Origin: Ruegeria sp. 6PALISEP08
Lineage (GTDB): Bacteria > Pseudomonadota > Alphaproteobacteria > Rhodobacterales > Rhodobacteraceae
Length of the DNA stretch: 64,000 nt
Assembly (NCBI RefSeq): GCF_001238295.1
Contig: NZ_LGXZ01000008.1
Span: 1-64,000, forward strand
Direction: 5' to 3'
This document shows, in pieces, positions 35,434 to 44,917 of this stretch. The notes beneath the pieces are model-generated. The model made no database searches. It worked only from the letters and a program-made list of their open reading frames with translations, and was not told where the DNA came from. The position numbers were made by a program, and so were the translations under genes. The stretch's first letter is position 1, and each line of letters opens with the position of its first letter.

Positions 35434-35880
35434 ATGGGTCAAAGACATTTTTCTACTGCCATTGTGATGTTGGCGGTTTTTTCATTAACTGCCGCCTGTG
35501 ACGACGGACCAAGTAAAGAGAAATCAGTTACAAAGGTAAGCTATTCAGGTACTTTCAATACCATCAGTGGCAAGCTGTCTGACGGGAGCGATTTTGACGG
35601 CGTCGCCTGGTGGCTTCCGGGCGCCTACAGAGGCAATTTTTGCCTTCAGACTTCAAACGCCGTGTGTTCCGGGAAGTTTTCTGCCAGAGCGTCTCGTGTC
35701 ATCTCGGGTGAGTTCGAATGTTCCGATATGACCACCGGATCCTACCGAACGGAACGCATCGAAGAAGGCGCCTTTCTGGAACCTGTTCAGGCAACGGGCG
35801 TATTGTCCGACGGTCGGACCAGCACCGCAGTTTTTGCACCCCGCCAAGACGGGTCAGGCGAGACTCTCTGCTTCCAATGA
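35434..35880 (+). CDS. Small lipoprotein
   Basis: The 148-residue protein has an N-terminal signal and a lipobox ending in SLTAAC (Cys22). The mature part has a beta-rich domain with several aromatic residues and paired cysteines (GNFCLQTSNAVCSG, EFECSD, LCFQ end). No known family is recognised. It stands alone between dxs and tRNA-Thr, and converges on tRNA-Thr. Confidence 0.65.
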   Translation: MGQRHFSTAIVMLAVFSLTAACDDGPSKEKSVTKVSYSGTFNTISGKLSDGSDFDGVAWWLPGAYRGNFCLQTSNAVCSGKFSARASRVISGEFECSDMTTGSYRTERIEEGAFLEPVQATGVLSDGRTSTAVFAPRQDGSGETLCFQ

Positions 35881-35949
35881 CGCGAAAGCCAAGGGCATTC
35901 CTGGCCGCGTTATTTGTTAAAATGCGATAGGCCAATTTGCTAAGACAAC

Positions 35950-36025
35950 TGGTGCCGCTGAAGGGACTCGAACCCCCGACCCCATCATTACGAATGACGT
36001 GCTCTACCAGCTGAGCTACAGCGGC
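35950..36025 (-). tRNA. tRNA-Thr (anticodon CGT)
   Basis: The minus strand gives a 76-nt cloverleaf, GCCGCTGTAGCTCAGCTGG to an encoded CCA. The acceptor GCCGCTG pairs with CAGCGGC, the anticodon loop is TTCGTAA with anticodon CGT, and the T arm is GGGGGTTCGAGTCCC. Confidence 0.95.
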
Positions 36026-36252
36026 ACCGAAATCACCCGCAACTGGTGATAACGGGTGCGATGGCTCGTTTAAACCGTCAGTATGGGGCCTGCAAGCCCA
36101 CTTGCACGCGTTTTTATGTTGGTATGCACTGACCGTCGCCATCTGTTCAGATCGCGACCGATCCAGCGAAAGGCAATCCCGGACTGTGAAATTTTTGTAA
36201 CGGTTCCGAAGTCGAATTGACTCAGCTTCATTATTTCAATATTTGATGAAAT

Positions 36253-37086
36253 ATGATAAAAGAGATTACCGATCAACTGGCCATCCTTGGCCACCCGCAA
36301 CGCATCACCGTGTTTCGCATGTTAATGCGACGGTTTCCTGACACTGTTCCCGCAGGCGAACTGGCGGCAGAGCTGGGTGTCAAACCCAGCACCATGTCGA
36401 ACTATCTGAATGCGTTGCAAAGGTCAGGGCTGGTCAAGCAGGAGCGATCCGGGACGTCTCTGCTCTATTCGATTGAAATGAAGAACGTGCAGCAAATGCT
36501 CGATTTCCTGATTGTGGACTGCTGCCGTGGCCGACCTGATCTTTGCATGCCTTCAACCAAGGGAAGTGACACCATGACTGACCGGAAGTTCAATGTGCTG
36601 TTCATCTGTGTTGGCAATTCCGCCCGCTCGATCTTTGCTGAATCCCTGCTGCGGGACATCGGCGGTGATCGGTTCAACGTCTATTCCGCCGGAACGCGGC
36701 CATTTTCCGAACTGAACCCGTTTGCCGTCCAGGTTCTGCAAGACAAGGGGCATGACACCTCGGTGCTGCGGTCGAAGAATGTATCCGAGTTTTCGGGACC
36801 GGACGCGCCTTATCTGGATTTTGTTTTTACGGTCTGCAATCAGGCCGCCAACGAAGAATGCCCGGCGTGGGACGGCCAACCGATCAGTGGACACTGGGGG
36901 ATGGTTGATCCGGTCAAAACGGACGGCACCGACGCCGAGAAGAGCCTGGCCTTCCAAAACGCTTACGGCGGGCTGAAGCGTCGGATTCAAGCCTTCACAT
37001 CTTTGCCGGTCGAAAGTCTTGACCGGATCGCACTGCAATCGGCCGTCGACGAAATCGGGCGGGCGCCACTCGAGGACACGAAATGA
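36253..37086 (+). CDS. ArsR repressor fused to an arsenate reductase
   Basis: This single 277-residue frame has an ArsR winged-helix domain (residues 1-88). A cysteine-rich linker, [10 protein letters not shown] (89-98), could bind arsenite. A low-molecular-weight-phosphatase-type arsenate reductase follows, starting near residue 113, with the P-loop CVGNSARS at 119-126. The fused protein would sense As(III) and reduce As(V). The order and 4-base overlaps with gap and arsJ show an operon. The fusion occurs in other Alphaproteobacteria. The start ATG at 36253 lies in AT-rich leader DNA that should carry its own operator. Confidence 0.9.
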   Translation: MIKEITDQLAILGHPQRITVFRMLMRRFPDTVPAGELAAELGVKPSTMSNYLNALQRSGLVKQERSGTSLLYSIEMKNVQQMLDFLIVDCCRGRPDLCMPSTKGSDTMTDRKFNVLFICVGNSARSIFAESLLRDIGGDRFNVYSAGTRPFSELNPFAVQVLQDKGHDTSVLRSKNVSEFSGPDAPYLDFVFTVCNQAANEECPAWDGQPISGHWGMVDPVKTDGTDAEKSLAFQNAYGGLKRRIQAFTSLPVESLDRIALQSAVDEIGRAPLEDTK

Positions 37087-38081
37087 CGACTTATGCACTG
37101 AACGGCCTTGGCCGGGTGGGAAAATTGGCCCTGAAGCCTTTGCTGGAACAGGGTGCAAATATTGCCTGGATCAACGATGCCGTCGGTGATCCAGAGATGC
37201 ACGCGCATCTGCTGGAGTTCGATACAGTGCATGGGCGCTGGGACGCAGAGTTCGGCCATGATGCTGACAGCGTCACAGTAAATGGAACCCGCCTGCCCTT
37301 CATAGGTACAAAAGACCTGACCGCACTGCCGCTGGACGGTGTCGACGTGGTGATCGACTGCACCGGCGTATTCAAGACCGAGGCCAAGCTGGCTCCGTAC
37401 TTTGATGCTGGGGTTAAGAAGGTTGTTGTCTCAGCCCCGGTCAAAGACGGCCCGACGGCCAATATCGTCATGGGTGTGAATGACAGCACCTATGATCCAG
37501 CGACCCATAAGATCGTGACAGCAGCGTCCTGCACCACCAACTGTCTGGCGCCTGTCGTCAAAGTGATCCACGAAAATCTGGGCATCCGCCACGGGTCGAT
37601 GACCACGATTCACGACGTGACCAACACGCAAACGATCGTTGACCGGCCTGCAAAAGACTTGCGGCGCGCGCGATCAGCACTGAATTCTCTGATCCCGACC
37701 ACCACCGGCTCGGCCACCGCCATCACGCTGATCTATCCGGAACTCAAGGGACGCTTGAACGGTCATGCGGTACGGGTGCCGCTGTTGAACGCCTCATTGA
37801 CCGATTGCGTGTTCGAAGTGGAGCGCGAAACCACGGTTGAAGAGGTCAACGCCTTCTTCAAAGCCGCCGCCGAGGGTGAGTTGAAGGGCATTCTGGGCTA
37901 TGAAACCCGCCCCTTGGTTTCGACTGACTATACCAATGACGAACGCTCCTCGATTGTCGATGCACCGTCGACCATGGTTGTGAACGGGACGCAGGTGAAA
38001 ATCTACGCGTGGTACGATAACGAGATGGGCTATGCGCATCGACTGGTGGATGTCGCATTGATGGTAGGGTCATCGCTGTGA
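37083..38081 (+). CDS. Arsenic-operon glyceraldehyde-3-phosphate dehydrogenase
   Basis: This 332-residue type I GAPDH has the NAD-binding start ([21 protein letters not shown]), the catalytic-cysteine box [13 protein letters not shown], and the phosphate-binding THR-like region TTTGSATAI. In ars operons with ArsJ this enzyme forms 1-arseno-3-phosphoglycerate from glyceraldehyde 3-phosphate and arsenate. Four-base overlaps with the ArsR-ArsC gene and with arsJ support that role rather than glycolysis. Common names are gapdh or arsenic-related GAPDH. Confidence 0.9.
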   Translation: MTTYALNGLGRVGKLALKPLLEQGANIAWINDAVGDPEMHAHLLEFDTVHGRWDAEFGHDADSVTVNGTRLPFIGTKDLTALPLDGVDVVIDCTGVFKTEAKLAPYFDAGVKKVVVSAPVKDGPTANIVMGVNDSTYDPATHKIVTAASCTTNCLAPVVKVIHENLGIRHGSMTTIHDVTNTQTIVDRPAKDLRRARSALNSLIPTTTGSATAITLIYPELKGRLNGHAVRVPLLNASLTDCVFEVERETTVEEVNAFFKAAAEGELKGILGYETRPLVSTDYTNDERSSIVDAPSTMVVNGTQVKIYAWYDNEMGYAHRLVDVALMVGSSL

Positions 38082-39343
38082 CACAGCGGCCCGAAGGACT
38101 GTCGGCCTATATCGCGGTTACGGCGGCCTATTGGGCTTTCATGCTGACCGACGGTGCACTCAGGATGTTGGTGCTGCTGCACTTTCACACCATGGGCTTC
38201 TCTCCGGTTCAGCTGGCATATCTGTTTGTACTTTATGAGATCGCCGGGATTGTCACCAATCTGTCCGCAGGCTGGATAGCAGCGCGGTTCGGATTGACCT
38301 CGACCCTTTATGCGGGGCTGGGGTTGCAGGTGGTGGCGCTGCTCGCGATGACGCAGCTTGACGCGAACTGGACCGTCGCAGCTTCGGTCACCTTTGTGAT
38401 GATGGTGCAAGGAGCCAGCGGAGTGGCCAAGGATCTGGCCAAGATGTCTTCGAAATCGTCGGTCAAGCTGTTGGCTCCGACCGAAGGCGGCGGTTTATTT
38501 CGCTGGGTTGCGGTCCTGACGGGATCGAAAAACGCGGTCAAAGGGCTGGGATTCCTGTTGGGGGCGGCCATGCTGGCAACGCTGGGCTTCATGACGGCAA
38601 TCCTAGTCATGGCAGCCGTTCTGGCGTTGATCCTGTTCGCAGTTATCCTGTTCATGCCGGCGGGCCTGCCGAAGGGACGCAAAGGCGCAAAATTTTCCGA
38701 GGTTTTTTCGAAATCCGCCAATGTGAACTGGTTGTCTGCGGCGCGCGTCTTTCTGTTCGGCGCACGAGATGTCTGGTTTGTGGTTGGCATCCCAGTCTAT
38801 TTTTACGCGGTCCTGTCAGACGGCACAGAAGAAGGCAATCGGGCCGCGTTCTTCATGATCGGGACATTTATGGCGGTATGGGTCATCCTCTACGGCGCAG
38901 TGCAAGCCAGCGCGCCGAAGATATTGCGTGCAAGAGACCGAACCGAAAGTGATCTAATCCGTGCCGCGCGCAGCTGGGCGGCCATCCTATTCTGTGTTCC
39001 CGCGGCTCTAACATTGGTTGTTTCGCTGTCAGATAGCCCAGAGACTTGGCTCACCATAACGCTTGTAGTTGGCCTGTTGATCTTCGGTGGCATCTTCGCA
39101 GTCAACTCATCACTGCATTCTTATCTGATTCTGGCCTTCACTCGGTCTGAGCGCGTGACGATGGATGTTGGCTTTTACTACATGGCGAATGCGGCGGGTC
39201 GGTTGGTTGGAACCGTACTGTCCGGCCTGACTTATCAGGTCGGGGGGTTACCCATGGTTCTCGGTACCGCAACCGTTATGGTTGCCCTTGCCGCGCTGAC
39301 GTCCGGCAAACTCACAGATCAAACTTACAAGGCGCTTTCATGA
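38078..39343 (+). CDS. arsJ: ArsJ organoarsenical efflux permease
   Basis: The 421-residue, MFS-fold protein has about 12 helices and exports 1-arseno-3-phosphoglycerate, which breaks down outside to arsenate. Position, overlapping both the GAPDH gene and acr3, is the main evidence. The sequence [19 protein letters not shown] in the second helix region and [19 protein letters not shown] match ArsJ-type proteins. Together with the GAPDH it forms a route for arsenate, parallel to the reduction-efflux route. Confidence 0.9.
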   Translation: MTQRPEGLSAYIAVTAAYWAFMLTDGALRMLVLLHFHTMGFSPVQLAYLFVLYEIAGIVTNLSAGWIAARFGLTSTLYAGLGLQVVALLAMTQLDANWTVAASVTFVMMVQGASGVAKDLAKMSSKSSVKLLAPTEGGGLFRWVAVLTGSKNAVKGLGFLLGAAMLATLGFMTAILVMAAVLALILFAVILFMPAGLPKGRKGAKFSEVFSKSANVNWLSAARVFLFGARDVWFVVGIPVYFYAVLSDGTEEGNRAAFFMIGTFMAVWVILYGAVQASAPKILRARDRTESDLIRAARSWAAILFCVPAALTLVVSLSDSPETWLTITLVVGLLIFGGIFAVNSSLHSYLILAFTRSERVTMDVGFYYMANAAGRLVGTVLSGLTYQVGGLPMVLGTATVMVALAALTSGKLTDQTYKALS

Positions 39344-40362
39344 GCATTTTCGAACGATATCTCACGATCTGGGTTGCGCTTGCCATGATCGGTGGCGTCC
39401 TGATCGGACAAGCCGCGCCGGGCTTGGTGCAACTGGTCGCAGGGGCCGAAGTCGCCAGCGTCAACCTGGTTGTCGCCGTGCTGATCTGGGCGATGGTCTA
39501 CCCGATGATGGTCAACGTCGATTTCGGCGCAGTCGCCGGGGTTGCCCGCCAGCCACGCGGTTTGATTGTGACACTGGTGGTGAACTGGCTGGTCAAGCCC
39601 TTCACCATGGCTCTGCTGGCCGTTCTGTTCTTTGATTATGTCTTCGCGCCCTGGATCGCGCCTGAAGACGCTGCCCAATACACGGCTGGTCTGATCTTGT
39701 TGGGGGCCGCACCCTGCACCGCCATGGTGTTCGTCTGGTCACAACTCACCAAGGGCGACGCAACCTACACGCTGGTTCAGGTCTCGGTCAATGATCTGAT
39801 CATGGTCGTGGCCTTTGCCCCGATCGTAGCCTTTTTGCTTGGCGTCACCGATATTGAGGTTCCATGGCAGACGCTGGTTCTGGCTACGGTTCTTTATGTC
39901 GTACTGCCGCTGATTGCCGGACTGATGACCCGGCGTGTTTTAGGCTCTAAACAGTCAATTGAATCCTTCTCGGCCCGGGTGAAGCCATGGTCTGTAATAG
40001 GGTTGATCGCGACAGTGGTTATCTTGTTCGGCCTGCAGGGTCAGACGATTTTGGCCAGACCGATGGTCATCGTGCTGATCGCCGTGCCCATTCTGATCCA
40101 AAGCTACAGTATTTTTGCCGTCGCCTACGGCGCCGCTTACGTGCTGAGAGTCCCCCATCGGATCGCAGCCCCCTGTGCCATGATCGGGACGTCGAACTTC
40201 TTCGAACTGGCTGTGGCCGTTGCGATCAGCTTGTTCGGTCTGAACTCCGGAGCAGCGTTGGCGACCGTTGTGGGGGTTCTGGTCGAAGTACCAGTGATGT
40301 TGTCCCTTGTTGCTTTTGCCAACCGCACACGCGCGCGTTTTCCAGAACCAGTAACAAGGTAA
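39340..40362 (+). CDS. acr3: Acr3-family arsenite efflux permease
   Basis: The 340-residue, ten-helix carrier of the bile/arsenite/riboflavin superfamily has the key cysteine in [18 protein letters not shown] and the [14 protein letters not shown] half. It extrudes arsenite made by the ArsC domain of the first gene. It is the last gene of the operon. Its stop lies 7 bases before the attL repeat of the tRNA-Arg island, so the island has inserted right behind it. Confidence 0.92.
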   Translation: MSIFERYLTIWVALAMIGGVLIGQAAPGLVQLVAGAEVASVNLVVAVLIWAMVYPMMVNVDFGAVAGVARQPRGLIVTLVVNWLVKPFTMALLAVLFFDYVFAPWIAPEDAAQYTAGLILLGAAPCTAMVFVWSQLTKGDATYTLVQVSVNDLIMVVAFAPIVAFLLGVTDIEVPWQTLVLATVLYVVLPLIAGLMTRRVLGSKQSIESFSARVKPWSVIGLIATVVILFGLQGQTILARPMVIVLIAVPILIQSYSIFAVAYGAAYVLRVPHRIAAPCAMIGTSNFFELAVAVAISLFGLNSGAALATVVGVLVEVPVMLSLVAFANRTRARFPEPVTR

Positions 40363-40369
40363 ACTTGGC

Positions 40370-40412
40370 GACCCCGGCAGGATTCGAACCTGCAACCTGC
40401 CCCTTAGGAGGG
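40370..40412. repeat. attL: 43-bp direct repeat of the tRNA-Arg 3' part
   Basis: The 43 bases are identical to 56201-56243, within the intact tRNA-Arg gene, covering the T arm and anticodon-arm 3' side. Beyond it the sequence changes (AACCG instead of GGCTG), so this is only a tRNA fragment. It marks the far end of the island, next to its integrase. Confidence 0.93.
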
Positions 40413-40426
40413 AACCGTTCATAGCG

Positions 40427-41521
40427 CTATTCCTTCTTTGATTTCTTGCTCTTGGGTGTTTGTACAGTGTCCGGTTGTACGTGGTTTGTACGAAAGCGGG
40501 CCCTGACATCTGCCTCATCCGTCTCCGCATGGGCGTAAATGCGCATGGGCAAATTGGGGTCAGACCAGCGCCCAGCTTTGGCCGCTGTGACCGGATCGAC
40601 TCCTTGGCGCACGACCAATTCAGTGAAGAATCCGTGCCTTCCGGCTGGGTGCGCTGACAGGTACGGGATGCCCGCGCTTTTGCAGATCGTTTTCCAGCGC
40701 GTGTTGTAGCCTGTGGAGCTTCCGTAACCAAAGACACGGGGCTTCATGAACTTGCCGGTCTTGCGGTTCTTGGGACGCTTGGGCGGCAAAGCCAGGAGTT
40801 CGTCCATCATCTGAGGCGACACCGTGATCCAGCTTTCTGGGTGGCCCTTTTGCGCCTTTACCCTGACCTTGTTCTCGGCGGGTCGCAGATCATCAGGCTC
40901 AATCGAAACAGCCTGGTCGATCCGTGCCGCCGTCTCGAACATGAACCGGACCAAGGCGGCGTTGTACGGATCGGCGGCCCGACAGAAGGCCTCGATCCAT
41001 TCCTTGTCAGCAGGCGTACGTTCAACACGACTCAGCTTTCCTCGCCGCTTGTCCTGGGCGATTCGCTCGAACTTGTCGTAAGGCTTCACCCTGATCAGCG
41101 GTGTCCCCTCTAATTCGTGTGCGTTGTTGATCACGGCACTCGCTGGCGTCACGATCTCGCGCCACCAAGTGTCCGTCGACGCCTTCGGCTTCAGCTTCGG
41201 CCCCAGCCCCTTCAAGAGCGCCCCAGAAATCGCACCCAAAGGCATGTCACCGATCTCTTGAACAATCGGGATGAGTTGCTTGGCGGTCTTCGGGGATGCG
41301 TTGTAGATCATGATTGCATCCGAAAACGTCTTGCTCGGCTCGTCGCCCACCACATGGCGACGTATCTGCAACTCAGTTTCGCGGTTTATCCAGTCCCGTG
41401 CGCCCGCTTCTGTAGATGCCTTAGTGCTTCGCCGGTATGGGCCTGCGATTGGCCTGCCGTTGTACTCGACCCAGCCCTTTGCCCAGTAGACGCGGCCCCT
41501 TTTGTAGATGTGGAGCGGCAT
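40427..41521 (-). CDS. int: Tyrosine integrase of the tRNA-Arg island
   Basis: The 364-residue recombinase shows the catalytic set Arg200 (ETAARIDQAVS), His291 and Arg295 (SAHPAGRHGF), Trp319 (GRWSDPN) and the nucleophile Tyr329 (MRIYAHA). All are present, so it is probably active. It lies 15 bases inside attL. Its N terminus is overlapped by 136 bases by the xis-like gene in another frame. Confidence 0.93.
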   Translation of the reverse strand: MPLHIYKRGRVYWAKGWVEYNGRPIAGPYRRSTKASTEAGARDWINRETELQIRRHVVGDEPSKTFSDAIMIYNASPKTAKQLIPIVQEIGDMPLGAISGALLKGLGPKLKPKASTDTWWREIVTPASAVINNAHELEGTPLIRVKPYDKFERIAQDKRRGKLSRVERTPADKEWIEAFCRAADPYNAALVRFMFETAARIDQAVSIEPDDLRPAENKVRVKAQKGHPESWITVSPQMMDELLALPPKRPKNRKTGKFMKPRVFGYGSSTGYNTRWKTICKSAGIPYLSAHPAGRHGFFTELVVRQGVDPVTAAKAGRWSDPNLPMRIYAHAETDEADVRARFRTNHVQPDTVQTPKSKKSKKE

Positions 41522-41733
41522 GACTGGCCTCCTTCAAATATCGTGTCGATCTGCGCTGGCGTGATCAGCATCGTCCGCCCTAGACGGTAGAATGCGCCCG
41601 TGTCATTCGCCCTCTCACGCAAAGTGCGCTCGGAGATATCAATCCCCATGCCAGCCATGACCTCGACCCATTGCGCCGGTGTTTTACCAAGTCCCAGGAT
41701 TTGCGAGCTGTCTGAGTTGTCGGTCTCTGCCAT
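41386..41733 (-). CDS. Small helix-turn-helix, excisionase-like protein
   Basis: This 115-residue frame has an N-terminal DNA-binding-like core: LGKTPAQWVEVMAGMGIDIS, then ERTLRERANDTGAFYRLGRTML. The last 45 residues come from an alternate frame of the integrase gene and are low-complexity. The order, just upstream of int and overlapping it, suits an Xis or a regulator that directs excision. Confidence 0.6.
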   Translation of the reverse strand: MAETDNSDSSQILGLGKTPAQWVEVMAGMGIDISERTLRERANDTGAFYRLGRTMLITPAQIDTIFEGGQSCRSTSTKGAASTGQRAGSSTTAGQSQAHTGEALRHLQKRAHGTG

Positions 41734-41889
41734 TTCAGTCGTCCTTGTCCGCTAGGGTTGAACTCAGGGATACGCATAGAATCGCTTGTTTAGTACCTTC
41801 TGACGTGTTCAGATGGGTTCAGTCGGGAATATGCGTCATTTTGTGCGATGTTTATACAAAATTGCGCTGCCGTCAATTGGGAAGTCTGA
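41734..41889. promoter_or_regulatory. Divergent control region between xis/int and Xre gene
   Basis: This AT-rich 156-bp region is divergent, so it must hold both promoters. It includes a near-repeat of short TT-rich blocks at 41825-41870. No operator was identified. Confidence 0.4.
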
Positions 41890-42312
41890 ATGGCACATGA
41901 AGATGCTGATTTGTTTGCAGAGATTGGTGCACGCCTAGCCATCTCACGTAGCGAAATCGGCGTTTCGCAGGCCGCGATGGCGGAGGCGATTGGCGTCTCG
42001 CATCGGGCCTATCACAGCTACGAAAAAGGCAAACGCGGCATCCCTGTCGAAGCATTGGTCAAGATGCACAGCCGATATGAGGTTGACGTTTCCTGGTTGC
42101 TGCTCGGTACGAATTCAATCCGCGCCGGTCATGACTTCGAAGCACTGAAAAGGATCGAGACCTCGCTCGATCAGTACCTGGTAGGCGCTGGCATTGGCAT
42201 CAAAAGTGAGAAGCGCGGGGCTATCGTTGCGCGCTGGTATGAGTCCCATGTCAAGGGGCGGGAAGTAACGGATGATGACGTTCACACTTGGGTCGAATTC
42301 GTAAGGGAATAG
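41890..42312 (+). CDS. Xre-family regulator
   Basis: The 140-residue protein has a Cro/CI-type helix-turn-helix at residues 18-65 (SEIGVSQAAMAEAIGVSHRAYHSYEKG). The C-terminal half is a helical region. Divergent placement against xis/int suggests it governs the switch between integration and excision. The next gene starts 4 bases after its stop. Confidence 0.85.
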   Translation: MAHEDADLFAEIGARLAISRSEIGVSQAAMAEAIGVSHRAYHSYEKGKRGIPVEALVKMHSRYEVDVSWLLLGTNSIRAGHDFEALKRIETSLDQYLVGAGIGIKSEKRGAIVARWYESHVKGREVTDDDVHTWVEFVRE

Positions 42313-42316
42313 TCAC

Positions 42317-42628
42317 GTGAAGAAACCAAGCAAAAACTGGCTGATGTTAAAGCGCGCAACGTTAGAACGCGTCCAGCGTGCCGCCATCGACCCGCTGCAA
42401 CCCCTCTACACTTCGTTTGCCATTCTGAGTGCCATTTATCTGGGTGGGGTAGGCCGTTTTACCTTCTTCTCCGTGCGTGACGGCGATTACTCTTGGTTTG
42501 ATGCTGCGCAGGTTGTTTCGACGGCCTTGTCTGGATTACTGCTGCCAGTACTTGCGGGGTCAGTCGTCATTTTGTGTTTCGTTTCGAAGAGGATCGAGCA
42601 ACTTCTCCGCGAGTGTGACCGCCCCTAA
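42317..42628 (+). CDS. 103-residue membrane protein
   Basis: The protein has two hydrophobic stretches (about residues 34-50 and 72-93) and charged ends. It follows the Xre gene by four bases, so the two may form one transcript. No known family is recognised. Confidence 0.5.
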   Translation: MKKPSKNWLMLKRATLERVQRAAIDPLQPLYTSFAILSAIYLGGVGRFTFFSVRDGDYSWFDAAQVVSTALSGLLLPVLAGSVVILCFVSKRIEQLLRECDRP

Positions 42629-42774
42629 TTTCACTAGTTTGTCCATTGAACCGCATCGCCTCCGCCAGTCTTCATTTCTTGGGCGGAAGATGGTCGGATT
42701 TGGTGGTCGGCCCTGTTGCACGATAGTTTTGGGCTCGTCCCGCTCCCTTTTAGTAAGGAAAGGTTAAACCGCTC

Positions 42775-43191
42775 GTGGTCGATTTCGTTTCACAAGAAAA
42801 ACGCAGCAAAATCATGCGAGGAGTAAAGAGCGTCGACACAAAGCCCGAAATGCTTGTGCGGCGCGCCTTGCACCGGCTGGGCTACCGTTTTCGCCTACAC
42901 AGGAAAGACCTTCCCGGAAGGCCAGACATTGTTTTACCGCGACATAATCTGGTTGTGTTTGTGCATGGATGCTTCTGGCATCAGCACACGGGCTGCAAGG
43001 ATGGCCGCATACCTAGTAGCAACACGGAGTTTTGGGTGCGAAAGTTCTCAGCGAACCAAGCGCGGGACGCTAAGCACATTGCGGCGCTTAAGGAACTTGG
43101 CTGGCGAGTAGAGGTGATTTGGGAGTGTCAGGCTCGCGAACCGGATAGCCTAAGCGCACGGCTTACCGAATTGTTTGCGCGCAATGATTGA
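42775..43191 (+). CDS. vsr: Very-short-patch repair endonuclease (Vsr)
   Basis: The 138-residue, PD-(D/E)XK-type nuclease nicks next to T:G mismatches left when 5-methylcytosine is deaminated. The family marks SVDTKPEMLVRRALHRLGYRFRLH, LPGRPDIVLPRHNLVVFVHGCFW and the Cys-His zinc site (HGCFWHQHTGC) are all present. The GTG start at 42775 has only a weak ribosome site. It precedes the cytosine methyltransferase gene by 76 bases, the usual Vsr-Dcm partnership. Confidence 0.93.
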   Translation: MVDFVSQEKRSKIMRGVKSVDTKPEMLVRRALHRLGYRFRLHRKDLPGRPDIVLPRHNLVVFVHGCFWHQHTGCKDGRIPSSNTEFWVRKFSANQARDAKHIAALKELGWRVEVIWECQAREPDSLSARLTELFARND

Positions 43192-43267
43192 ATGTGATTC
43201 AATGCCTTGATCCTGGGTAGTTTCCCCAGGATTTTGGCTCCGAGAATTTGGATCCTCATGGTCGGCA

Positions 43268-44701
43268 ATGGAGGCCAAGGAATTGGTGCAAAGGAAGTAC
43301 ATCGATCTTTTCGCAGGTTGTGGTGGGCTGTCATTGGGCCTCGAAAAGGCCGGGTTTGATCTCGCCCTCGCGGTAGAGAAATCCGATATGGCTGCTGAGA
43401 CTTTCTTCCACAATTTTGTGGAGCGGATTTCGAACCCGGAAGATTGGAAACAGTTCTCAGCGTCCTTCACATCAGTTCACGAACAAGCCGCGAAAAAGCT
43501 GGTGGTCAAGGAACTCGCGGAAGTCTTGAAAAATAGGCCTCTACTTGAATCCCTGAGGTCCCAAGATATTGATCTCATAGCCGGTGGGCCTCCGTGCCAA
43601 GGCTTTTCTCTAGCAGGCAGACGCAACCCCGAGGACATTCGAAACCAACTTCCATGGCAATTCCTTGAGCTAGTGGAGTCCGTTGAACCAAAGGCTGTCT
43701 TGATCGAAAACGTATCGGGAATGAGCCAGGATTTCCGCAAACATGGAAGATCGTCCCCTTTCAATGATTTGCGCATCGCTTTAACCGAAACCGGCCCAGG
43801 TTACATCGTCCAACCCATGCACCTCAATGCGATGCATTTTGGTGTCCCGCAACATCGCCCGAGAGTTTTCATGGTGGGGGTTCGCGCCGATATTGCCAGA
43901 CGGCTATCCCTGAGTGTTTCACAGGATACTTGGCGTTCTGAGTATGACCATACTCCAAGCTCCCGCTTTTCCCACCGTCCGTCGCTTGCCCCAACGGCCA
44001 CCCATTTTGGCGACGCCATCCTGACTGTTTCCACGGCCATTTCAGATTTGGGTAGGCGCGGCTACAACCGTAAGAGGAGCGTGTCAGACTTCGCTCACGA
44101 GATGCGAAGTGACACAAGATGGGGTGTTTGCGAATACGAAAACGGTTCGCTCAATAGAAGCCTAGAAAACCATGTATTGAGGCGTCATGCGCCTCATATC
44201 GAAGCACGGTTCCGGGTGTATCAGTTTTTTCGAGATCAAGGGGTTCACCCACGGGTCATTGCTGTCCCCAAATCTGAAGAGCTTACGGACGACGGCAAGC
44301 GTATCTCGATAATGGCGGCACTCGAACACGCCAGGTTCCCAGCCAAGGCGCCGGACGGCACTGAAATCGCCCAGGACATCTTGGAATTGACTGATCTCGT
44401 CATGGGACTTGGCACCAAGAAGCATAGCCAACGCCCCTTGAAGTGGGATGCGCCCAGCCCAACAGTAGTTAGCTTGCCGGATGATTATGTTCACCCGCAA
44501 GAGCCCCGCACATTGACAGTTCGCGAACTTGCTCGGTTTCAATCTTTTCCTGACGCTTTTGAGTTCAGGGCTAAGGAAACAACCGGAAGCATGCGACGAA
44601 GGTTTGAGGTTCCCCAATATACGCAGGTGGGGAATGCGGTGCCACCAAAGCTGGCCGAAGCTGTTGGGCGTCACATACGGACAATCCTTTCTTTTGCCTA
44701 G
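43268..44701 (+). CDS. DNA (cytosine-5) methyltransferase
   Basis: The 477-residue enzyme has motif I FAGCGGLSLGL (residues 15-25), motif IV GGPPCQGFSLAGRRN with the catalytic Cys, motif VI ENVSG, motif VIII QHRPR and the C-terminal QVGNAVPPKLAEA. Its likely role is to protect host DNA at the target of the nuclease set next to it. Vsr pairing suggests a CCWGG-like target. Target recognition is carried by a long variable segment (about residues 235-400). Confidence 0.93.
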   Translation: MEAKELVQRKYIDLFAGCGGLSLGLEKAGFDLALAVEKSDMAAETFFHNFVERISNPEDWKQFSASFTSVHEQAAKKLVVKELAEVLKNRPLLESLRSQDIDLIAGGPPCQGFSLAGRRNPEDIRNQLPWQFLELVESVEPKAVLIENVSGMSQDFRKHGRSSPFNDLRIALTETGPGYIVQPMHLNAMHFGVPQHRPRVFMVGVRADIARRLSLSVSQDTWRSEYDHTPSSRFSHRPSLAPTATHFGDAILTVSTAISDLGRRGYNRKRSVSDFAHEMRSDTRWGVCEYENGSLNRSLENHVLRRHAPHIEARFRVYQFFRDQGVHPRVIAVPKSEELTDDGKRISIMAALEHARFPAKAPDGTEIAQDILELTDLVMGLGTKKHSQRPLKWDAPSPTVVSLPDDYVHPQEPRTLTVRELARFQSFPDAFEFRAKETTGSMRRRFEVPQYTQVGNAVPPKLAEAVGRHIRTILSFA

Positions 44702-44917
44702 TAAGGCAGGAAGTGCGCGGGACTGCCAGGTACACGCCAGCTGGCATCCAGCTTCCAGCCAAGCCGCAACTACCAATTTGCCGAACCCGGTCGTGGACGT
44801 GGCCTCATGTAGTGACACGGGCGATATCATGATCCAACCGGATCAGTGAACCGCGAAACTGACCGTTCTGGTAAGTGGGTAAGGCGCTTAAGCTTCAATT
44901 ACAGGTCAGGTGAGCAT

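Noticed and set aside
40370-40412. A second tRNA-Arg at the left end of the island
   Set aside because: Only the 3' part is present and the anticodon arm is broken, so it cannot be a functional tRNA; it is an att repeat.
42775-44701. A plain orphan Dcm-Vsr pair with no restriction partner
   Set aside because: The convergent ATPase-helicase-MvaI operon sits beside it and fits as the restriction half, so the pair is unlikely to be orphan.
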